A stretch of DNA of 16,541 nt. Source: Nitrospira sp. UBA5699 (lineage in GTDB: Bacteria > Nitrospirota > Nitrospiria > Nitrospirales > Nitrospiraceae). The notes beneath the pieces are model-generated. The model searched no databases, had not been told where the DNA came from, and saw nothing but the letters and a program-made list of their open reading frames with translations. Positions 8,841 to 15,647 of the stretch are shown piece by piece; position 1 is the stretch's first letter, and each line of letters opens with the position of its first letter. The DNA is taken from positions 76,343 to 92,883 of the forward strand of contig DIHJ01000024.1 of NCBI GenBank assembly GCA_002420105.1. The letters run 5' to 3'. Both the position numbers and the translations under genes were made by a program.

Positions 8841-10484
8841 TTAAATGCTCAACCGCTCCACTTTGCTGCGTTGATTCATCAAATCGAAAATCACCCTGGT
8901 GCCGACCAGCGCGGTAAACAGGTTGATCGCGATGCCGAGACAGAGAGTCACGGCAAACCCCTTGATCGGTCCCGTTCCGAACAGGAACAGGGCCACGCCG
9001 GTAATCAAGGTCGTGACGTGAGAGTCGACGATGGTCAGGAAGGCCTTGTCGTACCCCCCGTCGACGGCGGGTCGCACCGCTTTCCCGAGCCGGAGTTCCT
9101 CACGAATGCGCTCGAAGATCAGTACGTTGGAGTCGACGCCCATGCCGATCGTCAGGACGATGCCGGCGATGCCGGGCAACGTCAATGTGGCGGTCAAGGC
9201 GGACAGGGCGCCCATCAGACAGACCAGGTTCAAGATCAGGGCGAAGTCGGCGATCGCCCCCGCCAACCGGTAATAGACGATCATGAAGACCACGACCATG
9301 GCGCCGGCCACGAGGGTCGCCGTCACGCCTTTCTCGATCGAGTCCCGCCCCAGGGACGGCCCGACCGTCAGGTCCTGAATGATTTTGAGCGGCGCGGGCA
9401 GCGCGCCGGCCCGCAGAACGATGGCCAGGTCGTTGGCTTCCTGCGTGGAGAAGGTTCCGGTGATCTGCGCGCGGCCGCCGGTGATCCGCTCTTGAATGAC
9501 CGGCGCGGAATAGATCGTGTTGTCGAGCACGATCGCCATCCGCTTCTTCACATTGTCGCCGGTGATCCGCTCGAACTCCCGGCCCCCCTTCGCGTCGAAC
9601 GTGATCGACACGTAGGGATCGTTGAACTGGCCGATCGAGACGCGGGCGTCGCTGAGCACGTCGCCGGTCAGCATCACCCGTTTCTTCACCAGATAGGGAA
9701 TGCGATATTCACGGCCCGTGTCCTTTTCCACCGCCCGCTCGAAGAGGATCTGGGAGCCTTCGGGCACCTTGCCCTCGGCCTGTTTCAACACTTCCGTCTC
9801 TTTGTCCTTGGGGATGCGGGCCGGGAGATCCAGCTTCATCTGGTTCTCCTCGTCGAGCATCTTGAACTCGAGCAGCGCCGTCTCCTTGATCAGGTCCTTG
9901 GCGCGCTTCGGGTCCTTGACGCCCGGCAGCTGGACGACGATCTGCTTCAATCCCTGACGCTGCACGAGCGGCTCCGCCACGCCGAACTGGTCGATGCGGT
10001 TGCGGATCGTTTCCAGCGCCTGATTGACGGCCGAATCCTTGATGCGTTTGCTTTCCGATTCCCGCAGATCCCAGACGATCGTATTCGCGGACCCGGCGGA
10101 CTCGGTTTCCGCGAAGGTCGGAAATTCATCGATCAGTTTCTGAATCTGGGCCTTGAGATCGGCGTTCTGGAATTGAATGGTGATTCTGGTCGGATCCGTG
10201 CGCTTGACCGATTCGACGGGAATCTTCTTGTCCACCAGCATGTCCTGCAGCGACACCACCGAACGATCGACGGCGATCTCCACCGCGCGGTCTTCATCCA
10301 CCTCCATGACCATGTGGATGCCGCCCTGCAGGTCGAGTCCCAGCGTGATCCCCTTGTTCGGCAGCACCGCCTTGGCCCACCCCGGCAGGGCCTGATACAA
10401 GGGCTGGTACGACGGCAGGAACGAGACCGCCGAGACCAGCATGACCAGCAACAACAACGTCAGCCGCCCACCTACTTTTTTCAT
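8841..10484 (-). CDS. secD: Protein translocase subunit SecD
   Basis: A 547-residue partner of SecF in the Sec translocation motor. The N-terminal membrane helix is at about 7-25, followed by the SecD signature GLDLQGG (49-55). A large periplasmic P1 region (about 60-365) contains RNRIDQFGVAEPLVQRQG (161-178), and LRAGALPAPL (357-366) sits before the C-terminal membrane block. Membrane segments follow from about 385, with GMGVDSNVLIFERIREE (447-463) and VDSHVTTLITGVALF (486-500), the regions that carry the proton-coupling acidic residue. Length and motif order are normal. The ATG at 10482-10484 has GGAAG four bases upstream. It lies 42 bases after yajC. SecD and SecF are separate proteins here, not the fused SecDF of some Firmicutes. 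Confidence 0.97.
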   Translation of the reverse strand: MKKVGGRLTLLLLVMLVSAVSFLPSYQPLYQALPGWAKAVLPNKGITLGLDLQGGIHMVMEVDEDRAVEIAVDRSVVSLQDMLVDKKIPVESVKRTDPTRITIQFQNADLKAQIQKLIDEFPTFAETESAGSANTIVWDLRESESKRIKDSAVNQALETIRNRIDQFGVAEPLVQRQGLKQIVVQLPGVKDPKRAKDLIKETALLEFKMLDEENQMKLDLPARIPKDKETEVLKQAEGKVPEGSQILFERAVEKDTGREYRIPYLVKKRVMLTGDVLSDARVSIGQFNDPYVSITFDAKGGREFERITGDNVKKRMAIVLDNTIYSAPVIQERITGGRAQITGTFSTQEANDLAIVLRAGALPAPLKIIQDLTVGPSLGRDSIEKGVTATLVAGAMVVVFMIVYYRLAGAIADFALILNLVCLMGALSALTATLTLPGIAGIVLTIGMGVDSNVLIFERIREELRLGKAVRPAVDGGYDKAFLTIVDSHVTTLITGVALFLFGTGPIKGFAVTLCLGIAINLFTALVGTRVIFDLMNQRSKVERLSI

Positions 10485-10526
10485 AGCGCTTCCAACCCCT
10501 TTGTCCTGTACGGTCTATGCATCCTT

Positions 10527-10859
10527 CTATGCGTCCTTGTCTTCCTCGTCCGCGCGTACCCGCGAGATGAACTCCCGCTGCATCTTGATCTTCGTATTGT
10601 CGGCGATCTGCAGCGTCACCGTCTCTTTCCCCAGGTTGGTCACGGTGCCCCAGATGCCGGATGACGTGATCACCTTGTCGCCCTTCTTCAAGGCCTCCAG
10701 CATCGCCTTCTGCTGTTTCTGTTTCTTTTGCTGAGGCAGGATCAGCAGGAAATAGAAAATGACGAAAATCAGCACGAACGGCACGAGCGACAGAAGCGTT
10801 CCCGCTCCCGATCCGCCTCCCCCCGTCCCCTGAGCCCAGGCCACCGATTCCATCAACAT
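10527..10859 (-). CDS. yajC: Preprotein translocase accessory subunit YajC
   Basis: A 110-residue protein with one N-terminal membrane helix (about 22-41, ending ILPQQKKQKQQK), then the YajC core with LKKGDKVITSSGIWGTV (57-73) and the E..TL.I.DN..IK...E.I pattern. It joins the SecDF complex in the inner membrane and is not essential in E. coli. The N-terminus (MLMESVAWAQ, then a Gly-rich linker) is short. The ATG at 10857-10859 is supported by GGGGAG seven bases upstream; an in-frame ATG two codons later is the only close rival. It lies 24 bases after tgt and 42 bases before secD, the common tgt-yajC-secD-secF order. Confidence 0.96.
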   Translation of the reverse strand: MLMESVAWAQGTGGGGSGAGTLLSLVPFVLIFVIFYFLLILPQQKKQKQQKAMLEALKKGDKVITSSGIWGTVTNLGKETVTLQIADNTKIKMQREFISRVRADEEDKDA

Positions 10860-10883
10860 AAAACGGCTCCCCTCTCGTTGCTC

Positions 10884-12056
10884 TCAGACATCTCTGTCCG
10901 TGTGATGACCGCGCCCGCTTTCCCCCTCGGCCGGCGCAGCGGCATCCGCCGCGTCCCGCCCCTGCGCGAGATAAAACCGCTCGCGAAATTCGACGAACGT
11001 CCCCTGCGCGATCGCCTCCCGCATCCGGCGCATGAAATCCGCAAAATGCCAGAGGTTATGGATCGTATTCAGCCGCGACGCCAGCATCTCCTTGACGTTG
11101 TACAAGTGATGCAGGTAGGCCCGCGAATATCGCGCGCACACCGGGCATCCGCAGCCCGGGTCGATGGGCTGTTCGTCGCGCAGGTACCGCGCCTGCTTGA
11201 TGACCACGCGTCCGAAACTGGTGAACAGCCACCCCGTCCTCCCGTGGCGCGACGGCACCACGCAGTCGAAGAGATCGATGCCGCGCGCGACGCCTTCGAT
11301 CAGATTCTCGGGCATGCCCACCCCCATCAAATACCGGGGCTTCGCGGCGGGAAGCTCGGGTACCGTGACATCCAGCATGGCATACATCTCGGCCTTGCTC
11401 TCCCCCACCGAGAGACCGCCGACCGCGTAGCCGTCGAACCCGAGCCGGACCAACTCCCTGGCGGACGCGGTGCGCAGTTCCCCGTCCAAGCCGCCCTGCA
11501 CGATGCCGAACAGCGCCTGATCCGTCCGTCGCCGGCCGGCCTGGCACCGTTCGGCCCAGAGGGTCGTCCGCCTGACCGCATCGCGAACGACGTCGCGCTC
11601 GGCGGGCAGCGCCACGCACTGGTCGAAGGCCATGATGATGTCGGCGCCTAAGGCTTCTTCGATCTCGATGGCCGTTTCCGGCGTGATAAAATGGGTTGAT
11701 CCGTCCAGGTGCGACTGGAAGCTCACCCCGTCGTCCGTAATCTTGCAGAGCTTGGCAAGACTGAAAATCTGGAACCCCCCGCTGTCCGTCAGGATCGCCC
11801 CGGGCCATCCGGTAAACCGGTGCAGGCCGCCCATCTCGGCGACGACCTTGTGTCCCGGCCGGAGATACAGATGGTAGGCGTTGTTGAGCATGAGGCGGAA
11901 TCCCAATCGTTCCAGATCCTGGGGCTCGAGGCCCTTGACCGGCCCCAACGTCCCGACCGGCATGAATGCCGGCGTCTCGATCTGGCCATGGGCGGTGCTC
12001 AACGTGCCGAGTCTCGCGTCCGTCCGCTGATCCGTCTGTCCGACTGAAAACTTCAC
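10884..12056 (-). CDS. tgt: tRNA-guanine transglycosylase (queuosine pathway)
   Basis: A 390-residue enzyme that swaps guanine-34 in GUN-anticodon tRNAs for the preQ1 base, the first step of queuosine formation on tRNA. Key residues by comparison with the Zymomonas enzyme: D91 in LTDSGGFQ (base recognition/acid-base), the nucleophile D264 in DLFDCVVPSRHGRTG, and the zinc site C302, C304, C307 and H333. All spacings agree with the family. The C-terminal 20-25 residues (Ala/Gly/acidic-rich, ending HHTDRDV) extend past the usual end and look unstructured. The start is GTG (12054-12056) with AGAGGG only three bases upstream, a tight spacing; the sequence MKFSVGQTD is otherwise a normal N-terminus. 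It lies 25 bases after argS and 24 before yajC. Confidence 0.97.
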   Translation of the reverse strand: MKFSVGQTDQRTDARLGTLSTAHGQIETPAFMPVGTLGPVKGLEPQDLERLGFRLMLNNAYHLYLRPGHKVVAEMGGLHRFTGWPGAILTDSGGFQIFSLAKLCKITDDGVSFQSHLDGSTHFITPETAIEIEEALGADIIMAFDQCVALPAERDVVRDAVRRTTLWAERCQAGRRRTDQALFGIVQGGLDGELRTASARELVRLGFDGYAVGGLSVGESKAEMYAMLDVTVPELPAAKPRYLMGVGMPENLIEGVARGIDLFDCVVPSRHGRTGWLFTSFGRVVIKQARYLRDEQPIDPGCGCPVCARYSRAYLHHLYNVKEMLASRLNTIHNLWHFADFMRRMREAIAQGTFVEFRERFYLAQGRDAADAAAPAEGESGRGHHTDRDV

Positions 12057-12081
12057 GATCCCTCTTGCGTCCCGTTTCCGT

Positions 12082-13836
12082 CTACATCTGATCGGGTGCG
12101 GAAATTCCGAGCACAGCGAGTCCGTTCCTGATCACCTGCTGCACGCCGCTCATCAACGCCAGACGCGCCGCCGTCCGTTCGGGGCTCAAGGTTTCCCGTT
12201 GCGGCTCCTCGCCCGTCCCCATGCCGGGCGGCGCCTGTTCGAATACCTCCTGATCGGCGGCCGGAGGCAGAATCCGGTGCTTGTTGTAGAAGGTATGGAG
12301 CAGCGCGGCCAGCTGCTGGAGATAGTAGGTGATCCGGTGCGGTTCGTATCCGGCGGCGCTCGCCTGCAGCACCGAGGGATACACCGACAGCTTTCTGATC
12401 AATCCGAGTTCATCGGGGTCGGTGAGCACCGTCAAGTCCGTCCGGCTCGGCAGCGGACAGGCGATCCCGCGTGATGCGGCGACCCGCCACAAGCTGGAAA
12501 TCCTGGCATGGGCGTACTGGACATAATAGACGGGGTTGTCGGCCGAACGCTGCTTCGCCAGTTCCAGGTCAAATTCCAAATGCGTATTGGCGTCGCGCAT
12601 GAGGAAGTAGAATTTCGCCGCATCCGCGCCGACCTCATCGATGACTTCCCGCATCGTGATGAATTCGCCCGTCCGCTTCGACATCTTGACTTCCACGCCG
12701 GCCCGCAGAAGCTTGACCAATTGCACCAACACGACCTGCAGGCGTTCCTTCGGATGGCCGTACGCCTGCATGACGGCCTGCATGCGGGGAATGTAGCCGT
12801 GATGGTCGGCGCCCCACACATCGATCAACAGATCGTATCCCCGTTGCAGTTTGTCCCGATGGTAGGCGATGTCGGAGGCCAGATAGGTATATTCGCCGTC
12901 CTGTTTCCTGACGACGCGGTCCTTCTCGTCGCCGAAGGCCGACGAGCGGAACCACCAGGCGCCCTCCTGCTCGAAGAGGAGCTGACGCGACCGCAGTTCC
13001 TCCAGGACCCGCTCGACCGTTTTCGACGAGAGCAGCGAGGCCTCGCTGAACCAGGATTGAAATTCGATCCCGAAGGACGTGAGGTCATCCCGAATCAGCC
13101 CCAGGAGTTCTTCATAGGCCAGCGTCCGGCAGCGCTCTTCCCGTTCTCCCGGCGACAGTTCCGCAAGCGCCCCGCCGAGTCGCTGCTTCACCCGCTCCGC
13201 GACCTCGGTAATATACGTCCCGTGGTACCCGTCCGCGGGAAACTCGACGGCCCGGCCGAGGAGTTCCTGATAGCGGGCATAGACCGATGCCCCCAGAAGC
13301 TTCATCTGCCGGCCCGCGTCGTTGATGTAATACTCGCTGACGACGTCGTAGCCCACGGCCTCCAGCATTCTGGCCACCGCCTGTCCGACGGCGGCTCCCC
13401 GTCCATGGCCGACGTGGAGAGGACCGGTGGGGTTGGCGCTCACATACTCCACGAGCACCCGTCGATGGCGCCCGAGATCGGCTCTGCCGTATGCCTTGCC
13501 CTGTGCCTCGATCTCCCTGAGCACTTCCTGCCACAGGGACGGCTTGACGGTTAGATTGAGAAACCCGGGCCGGACGATCTCGACGCGGTCGAACAGCTGA
13601 TCCCGTTGCGGAATGTTGTCGACGATGATTTGAGCGATGTCGTGCGGCGCCCGTTGTTCCGAAGAGGCCAGCGACATCGCCACCGTCGACGCCAGATCCC
13701 CCCATTCCGGGCGCTTGGGGGCATCCAGGCTGAGCGTCGGCCAGGATTCCGTTTTCAGCTGCCCCTTTTGCTTGGCCCCGTTGAGGGCTCCGAGCAGTGC
13801 GCTGGTCACTTTTTCTTGGACGACACCCTGAGACAA
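12082..13836 (-). CDS. argS: Arginyl-tRNA synthetase
   Basis: A 584-residue class I synthetase that charges tRNA-Arg. Seen here: the N-terminal Add-1 domain (about 1-100); catalytic core with the HIGH-type motif HVGH in ANPTGPLHVGHGRG (134-147); INDAGRQM (171-178); WGADHHGYIPRMQA (341-354); KMSKR in KMSKRTGEF (384-392); and the C-terminal DALR anticodon-binding domain (about 450-584). Unlike many ArgS proteins it has a true KMSKR. Within the DALR domain there is a Pro/Gly/Glu-rich stretch (about 525-552) where close relatives usually have a short turn; it is in frame. The start is TTG (13834-13836), supported by a perfect AGGAG seven bases upstream. It follows the glycosyltransferase after 37 bases. 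Confidence 0.97.
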   Translation of the reverse strand: MSQGVVQEKVTSALLGALNGAKQKGQLKTESWPTLSLDAPKRPEWGDLASTVAMSLASSEQRAPHDIAQIIVDNIPQRDQLFDRVEIVRPGFLNLTVKPSLWQEVLREIEAQGKAYGRADLGRHRRVLVEYVSANPTGPLHVGHGRGAAVGQAVARMLEAVGYDVVSEYYINDAGRQMKLLGASVYARYQELLGRAVEFPADGYHGTYITEVAERVKQRLGGALAELSPGEREERCRTLAYEELLGLIRDDLTSFGIEFQSWFSEASLLSSKTVERVLEELRSRQLLFEQEGAWWFRSSAFGDEKDRVVRKQDGEYTYLASDIAYHRDKLQRGYDLLIDVWGADHHGYIPRMQAVMQAYGHPKERLQVVLVQLVKLLRAGVEVKMSKRTGEFITMREVIDEVGADAAKFYFLMRDANTHLEFDLELAKQRSADNPVYYVQYAHARISSLWRVAASRGIACPLPSRTDLTVLTDPDELGLIRKLSVYPSVLQASAAGYEPHRITYYLQQLAALLHTFYNKHRILPPAADQEVFEQAPPGMGTGEEPQRETLSPERTAARLALMSGVQQVIRNGLAVLGISAPDQM

Positions 13837-13843
13837 GAACGCG

Positions 13844-13848
13844 CTCCT
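13844..13848 (-). promoter_or_regulatory. Ribosome binding site that fixes the TTG start of argS
   Basis: AGGAG on the minus strand, seven bases before TTG at 13836. It is one of the best ribosome sites in the window and is coupled to the weakest class of start codon. No ATG or GTG in the same frame lies nearby with an equal site. Confidence 0.75.
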
Positions 13849-13873
13849 AAATCCTTACCGTAGAAAGAAAAAA

Positions 13874-14929
13874 TTAACTTGCCACTTTAGCATACGGGGT
13901 AGGCGGAGACAAGGCAGATCGTGAGGGATTTCGAGGGGTTGCACCACCACGAGCCTGCATGAGGCAGGCCGACAGAATTTCTGCGGCAGCCGGGCGAAGG
14001 CAGGGCTTGTCAGGACATCGGCTAACCGCTTCCCAGGACCGGCAGGCGCAGGATGCGCCTCTCACGACCGTAACAGAGCGGCCCCGTGGCACCCAACGGT
14101 CGGGATCGGTCGGACCGAACAGCGCCACGGTCGGCACACCCAACAGGGCGGACAGGTGAGTCACGCCGGAGTCTTGGCCGATAAAGAGCTGCACGCAGGA
14201 AAGCACTGCCGCAACCGTGGATAGATCCAATTCTCGCAGGATCGTCGGTCCAACGAAACAGTGACGGAGGAGACCGCTCACGGCATCCCGATCGGCCGGG
14301 CCCTCCAGAATGACGGGGTGGAAACCTTCTTCCAAGAGCCGCGTCAAGACCGGAACGAGCACCTCGGGGTTGACGCACTTGTGGCGGCTTCCACTCCCGG
14401 GATGGACAAGGACGAGCGGCCTATCGCTCCCTATTCCCCGCCCTTCCAGGCAGGCGATGCCGAGCCGGCACAGATGGTCCGGCAAGGTAAGCGGGAGATG
14501 CTCCGAGGCATCGGATTCCGGCTCACTCAAGACTTCGAGAAATCGGTCGCTCTGGTGCCTGCGGCGCAACCTGAGGGAGAAAGGAGACTCGACCAGGGCG
14601 ACCCGCGCGCCGGCGCCTTGAAGCGCCGCCGCAACGGCGCCCGCCTCGTCGCGCATCCAGGCCACGGCAAGGTCACATCGTTCCAACCGGTCCGTCAGAT
14701 CGCGCGTCGTCGACGCGGAACAGCCGAATAACTCGAGGCCGTTTCTCCCCTCCAGGGGAATCCAGTCGTCGACCACCCGACATTCCGACAGGAAATGCGC
14801 GACGGACCCATTGGCCCAGAGAGCAAGCCGGTGACCGGGATACCGCGCCCGAAGCCGTCTCATCGCAGGGAGCGCCAGCAGCACATCTCCCAGCGCGCCC
14901 GGATGGATCATGACGATGCTGCGGCTCAT
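13874..14929 (-). CDS. Family 9 glycosyltransferase (heptosyltransferase-like)
   Basis: A 351-residue protein of the GT9 family, which includes the ADP-heptose:LPS heptosyltransferases that build the inner lipopolysaccharide core on the cytoplasmic side of the inner membrane. Evidence: the N-terminal glycine loop IHPGALGDVLLALPAMRRL (8-26), the second-domain start VLVHPGSGSRHKC (173-185), and the nucleotide-sugar-binding block GQDSGVTHLSALLGVPTVALFGPTDPDRWVP (251-281). A Cys cluster (C294, C296, C305, C310) near the C-terminus is common in this family. The last about 25 residues are Pro/Ser-rich. The exact sugar and acceptor cannot be named; heptose is likely only by family. The ATG at 14927-14929 lies seven bases after the mobA stop with only a weak ribosome site, so it is probably translated by coupling to mobA. 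Confidence 0.88.
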   Translation of the reverse strand: MSRSIVMIHPGALGDVLLALPAMRRLRARYPGHRLALWANGSVAHFLSECRVVDDWIPLEGRNGLELFGCSASTTRDLTDRLERCDLAVAWMRDEAGAVAAALQGAGARVALVESPFSLRLRRRHQSDRFLEVLSEPESDASEHLPLTLPDHLCRLGIACLEGRGIGSDRPLVLVHPGSGSRHKCVNPEVLVPVLTRLLEEGFHPVILEGPADRDAVSGLLRHCFVGPTILRELDLSTVAAVLSCVQLFIGQDSGVTHLSALLGVPTVALFGPTDPDRWVPRGRSVTVVRGASCACRSWEAVSRCPDKPCLRPAAAEILSACLMQARGGATPRNPSRSALSPPTPYAKVAS

Positions 14930-14936
14930 GTGTCCG

Positions 14937-15578
14937 TCAGGAAATGCGCGGGTTCCGAGACCGATCCTCCAGCGCCCGCGCAGCCTCGAGATCCGACGGC
15001 GTGTTGATGTTCAGAAACGACCGGCCGTCCGGATCGATCCCGCTGAGCTCAGCCTCGGTGATGACCCGTGCCGTGAGGGAAGGATGCGCGACAATGTCCT
15101 GAATCTTCAGCTGATGCGTCTTGATCATCTCCTCTATGACCGGGAGACAACGGCGGCTATAGATGGCGTGCATCGGCTGCAGACCGCTCGCCCGTTTCGC
15201 CATCACAAGATCGGCCTGGTCTTTCAGTCCCGCGACATAACGCACCGCGCGAGGATCAAGGAACGGCATGTCGCAGGCGACGACAAAGATGTGGGGCGTG
15301 ACCGCCTGCTTGAGGCCAGTGTACACCCCCCCGAGACTCCCGCATTCGGGCACCAGATCGCGAATGACCGGAACCGCCGCGTCGAGTTCGGGACTGTCCT
15401 GCGCGATCACCACGAGTACCCGCTCAAAGACCGCGCGGAGCACCGCCAGACTCCGTTCCAAGAGGGACTGCTCGCCCACCTGGAGGAATCGCTTGTCCCG
15501 GCCCATCCTCCGGCTCTTTCCGCCGGCAAGGAGAATCCCCGTCACATCGGTGATCACGTCTGCGGCTGAACCTTTCAT
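14937..15578 (-). CDS. mobA: Molybdenum cofactor guanylyltransferase MobA
   Basis: A 213-residue nucleotidyltransferase that joins GMP to molybdopterin, giving the (bis-)MGD form used by DMSO-reductase-family enzymes. Motifs: LLAGGKSRRMGRDK (16-29, GTP-binding loop), CGSLGGVYTGL (79-89), ACDMPFL (101-107, metal-binding Asp) and NINTPSDL (190-197). Length is normal. In this genome the obvious client would be nitrite oxidoreductase and other Mo enzymes; the nxrC-like gene is just upstream. The start is uncertain: ATG at 15576-15578 directly follows a terminator T-tract and has no Shine-Dalgarno, while the GTGs at codon 8 (15555-15557) and codon 12 (15543-15545) would give N-termini closer to those of other MobA proteins. 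It lies seven bases before the glycosyltransferase gene. Confidence 0.93.
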   Translation of the reverse strand: MKGSAADVITDVTGILLAGGKSRRMGRDKRFLQVGEQSLLERSLAVLRAVFERVLVVIAQDSPELDAAVPVIRDLVPECGSLGGVYTGLKQAVTPHIFVVACDMPFLDPRAVRYVAGLKDQADLVMAKRASGLQPMHAIYSRRCLPVIEEMIKTHQLKIQDIVAHPSLTARVITEAELSGIDPDGRSFLNINTPSDLEAARALEDRSRNPRIS

Positions 15579-15613
15579 AAAAACAAAGAGGGGGTGGGTT
15601 TCCCCACCCCCTC
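15579..15613 (-). terminator. Strong rho-independent terminator after the nxrC-like gene
   Basis: A perfect 11-bp stem (15588-15598 paired with 15603-15613), nearly all G-C, closes on a four-base loop (15599-15602). On the minus strand it is followed at once by TTTGTTTTT (15587-15579), the classic U-tract. It lies 35 bases after the TAA stop of the nxrC-like gene (15648) and points leftward. The plus strand has no T-run after the stem, so it works in one direction. The T-tract ends exactly at the ATG of mobA. Confidence 0.93.
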
Positions 15614-15647
15614 CGCGCTGTCGTTCACTTCGATTGTGCAGCGAACG

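Noticed and set aside
8763..10664. A 633-codon plus-strand open frame antisense to secD
   Set aside because: Composition (Arg/Asp/His/Gln-rich) and exact overlap with a well-conserved secD mark it as a shadow.
12508..13554. A 348-codon plus-strand open frame antisense to argS
   Set aside because: It mirrors conserved argS codons and shows no domain or ribosome site of its own.
13860..13880. T-rich run after the glycosyltransferase stop as a possible terminator
   Set aside because: There is no stem before the T-run, so it is not an intrinsic terminator.
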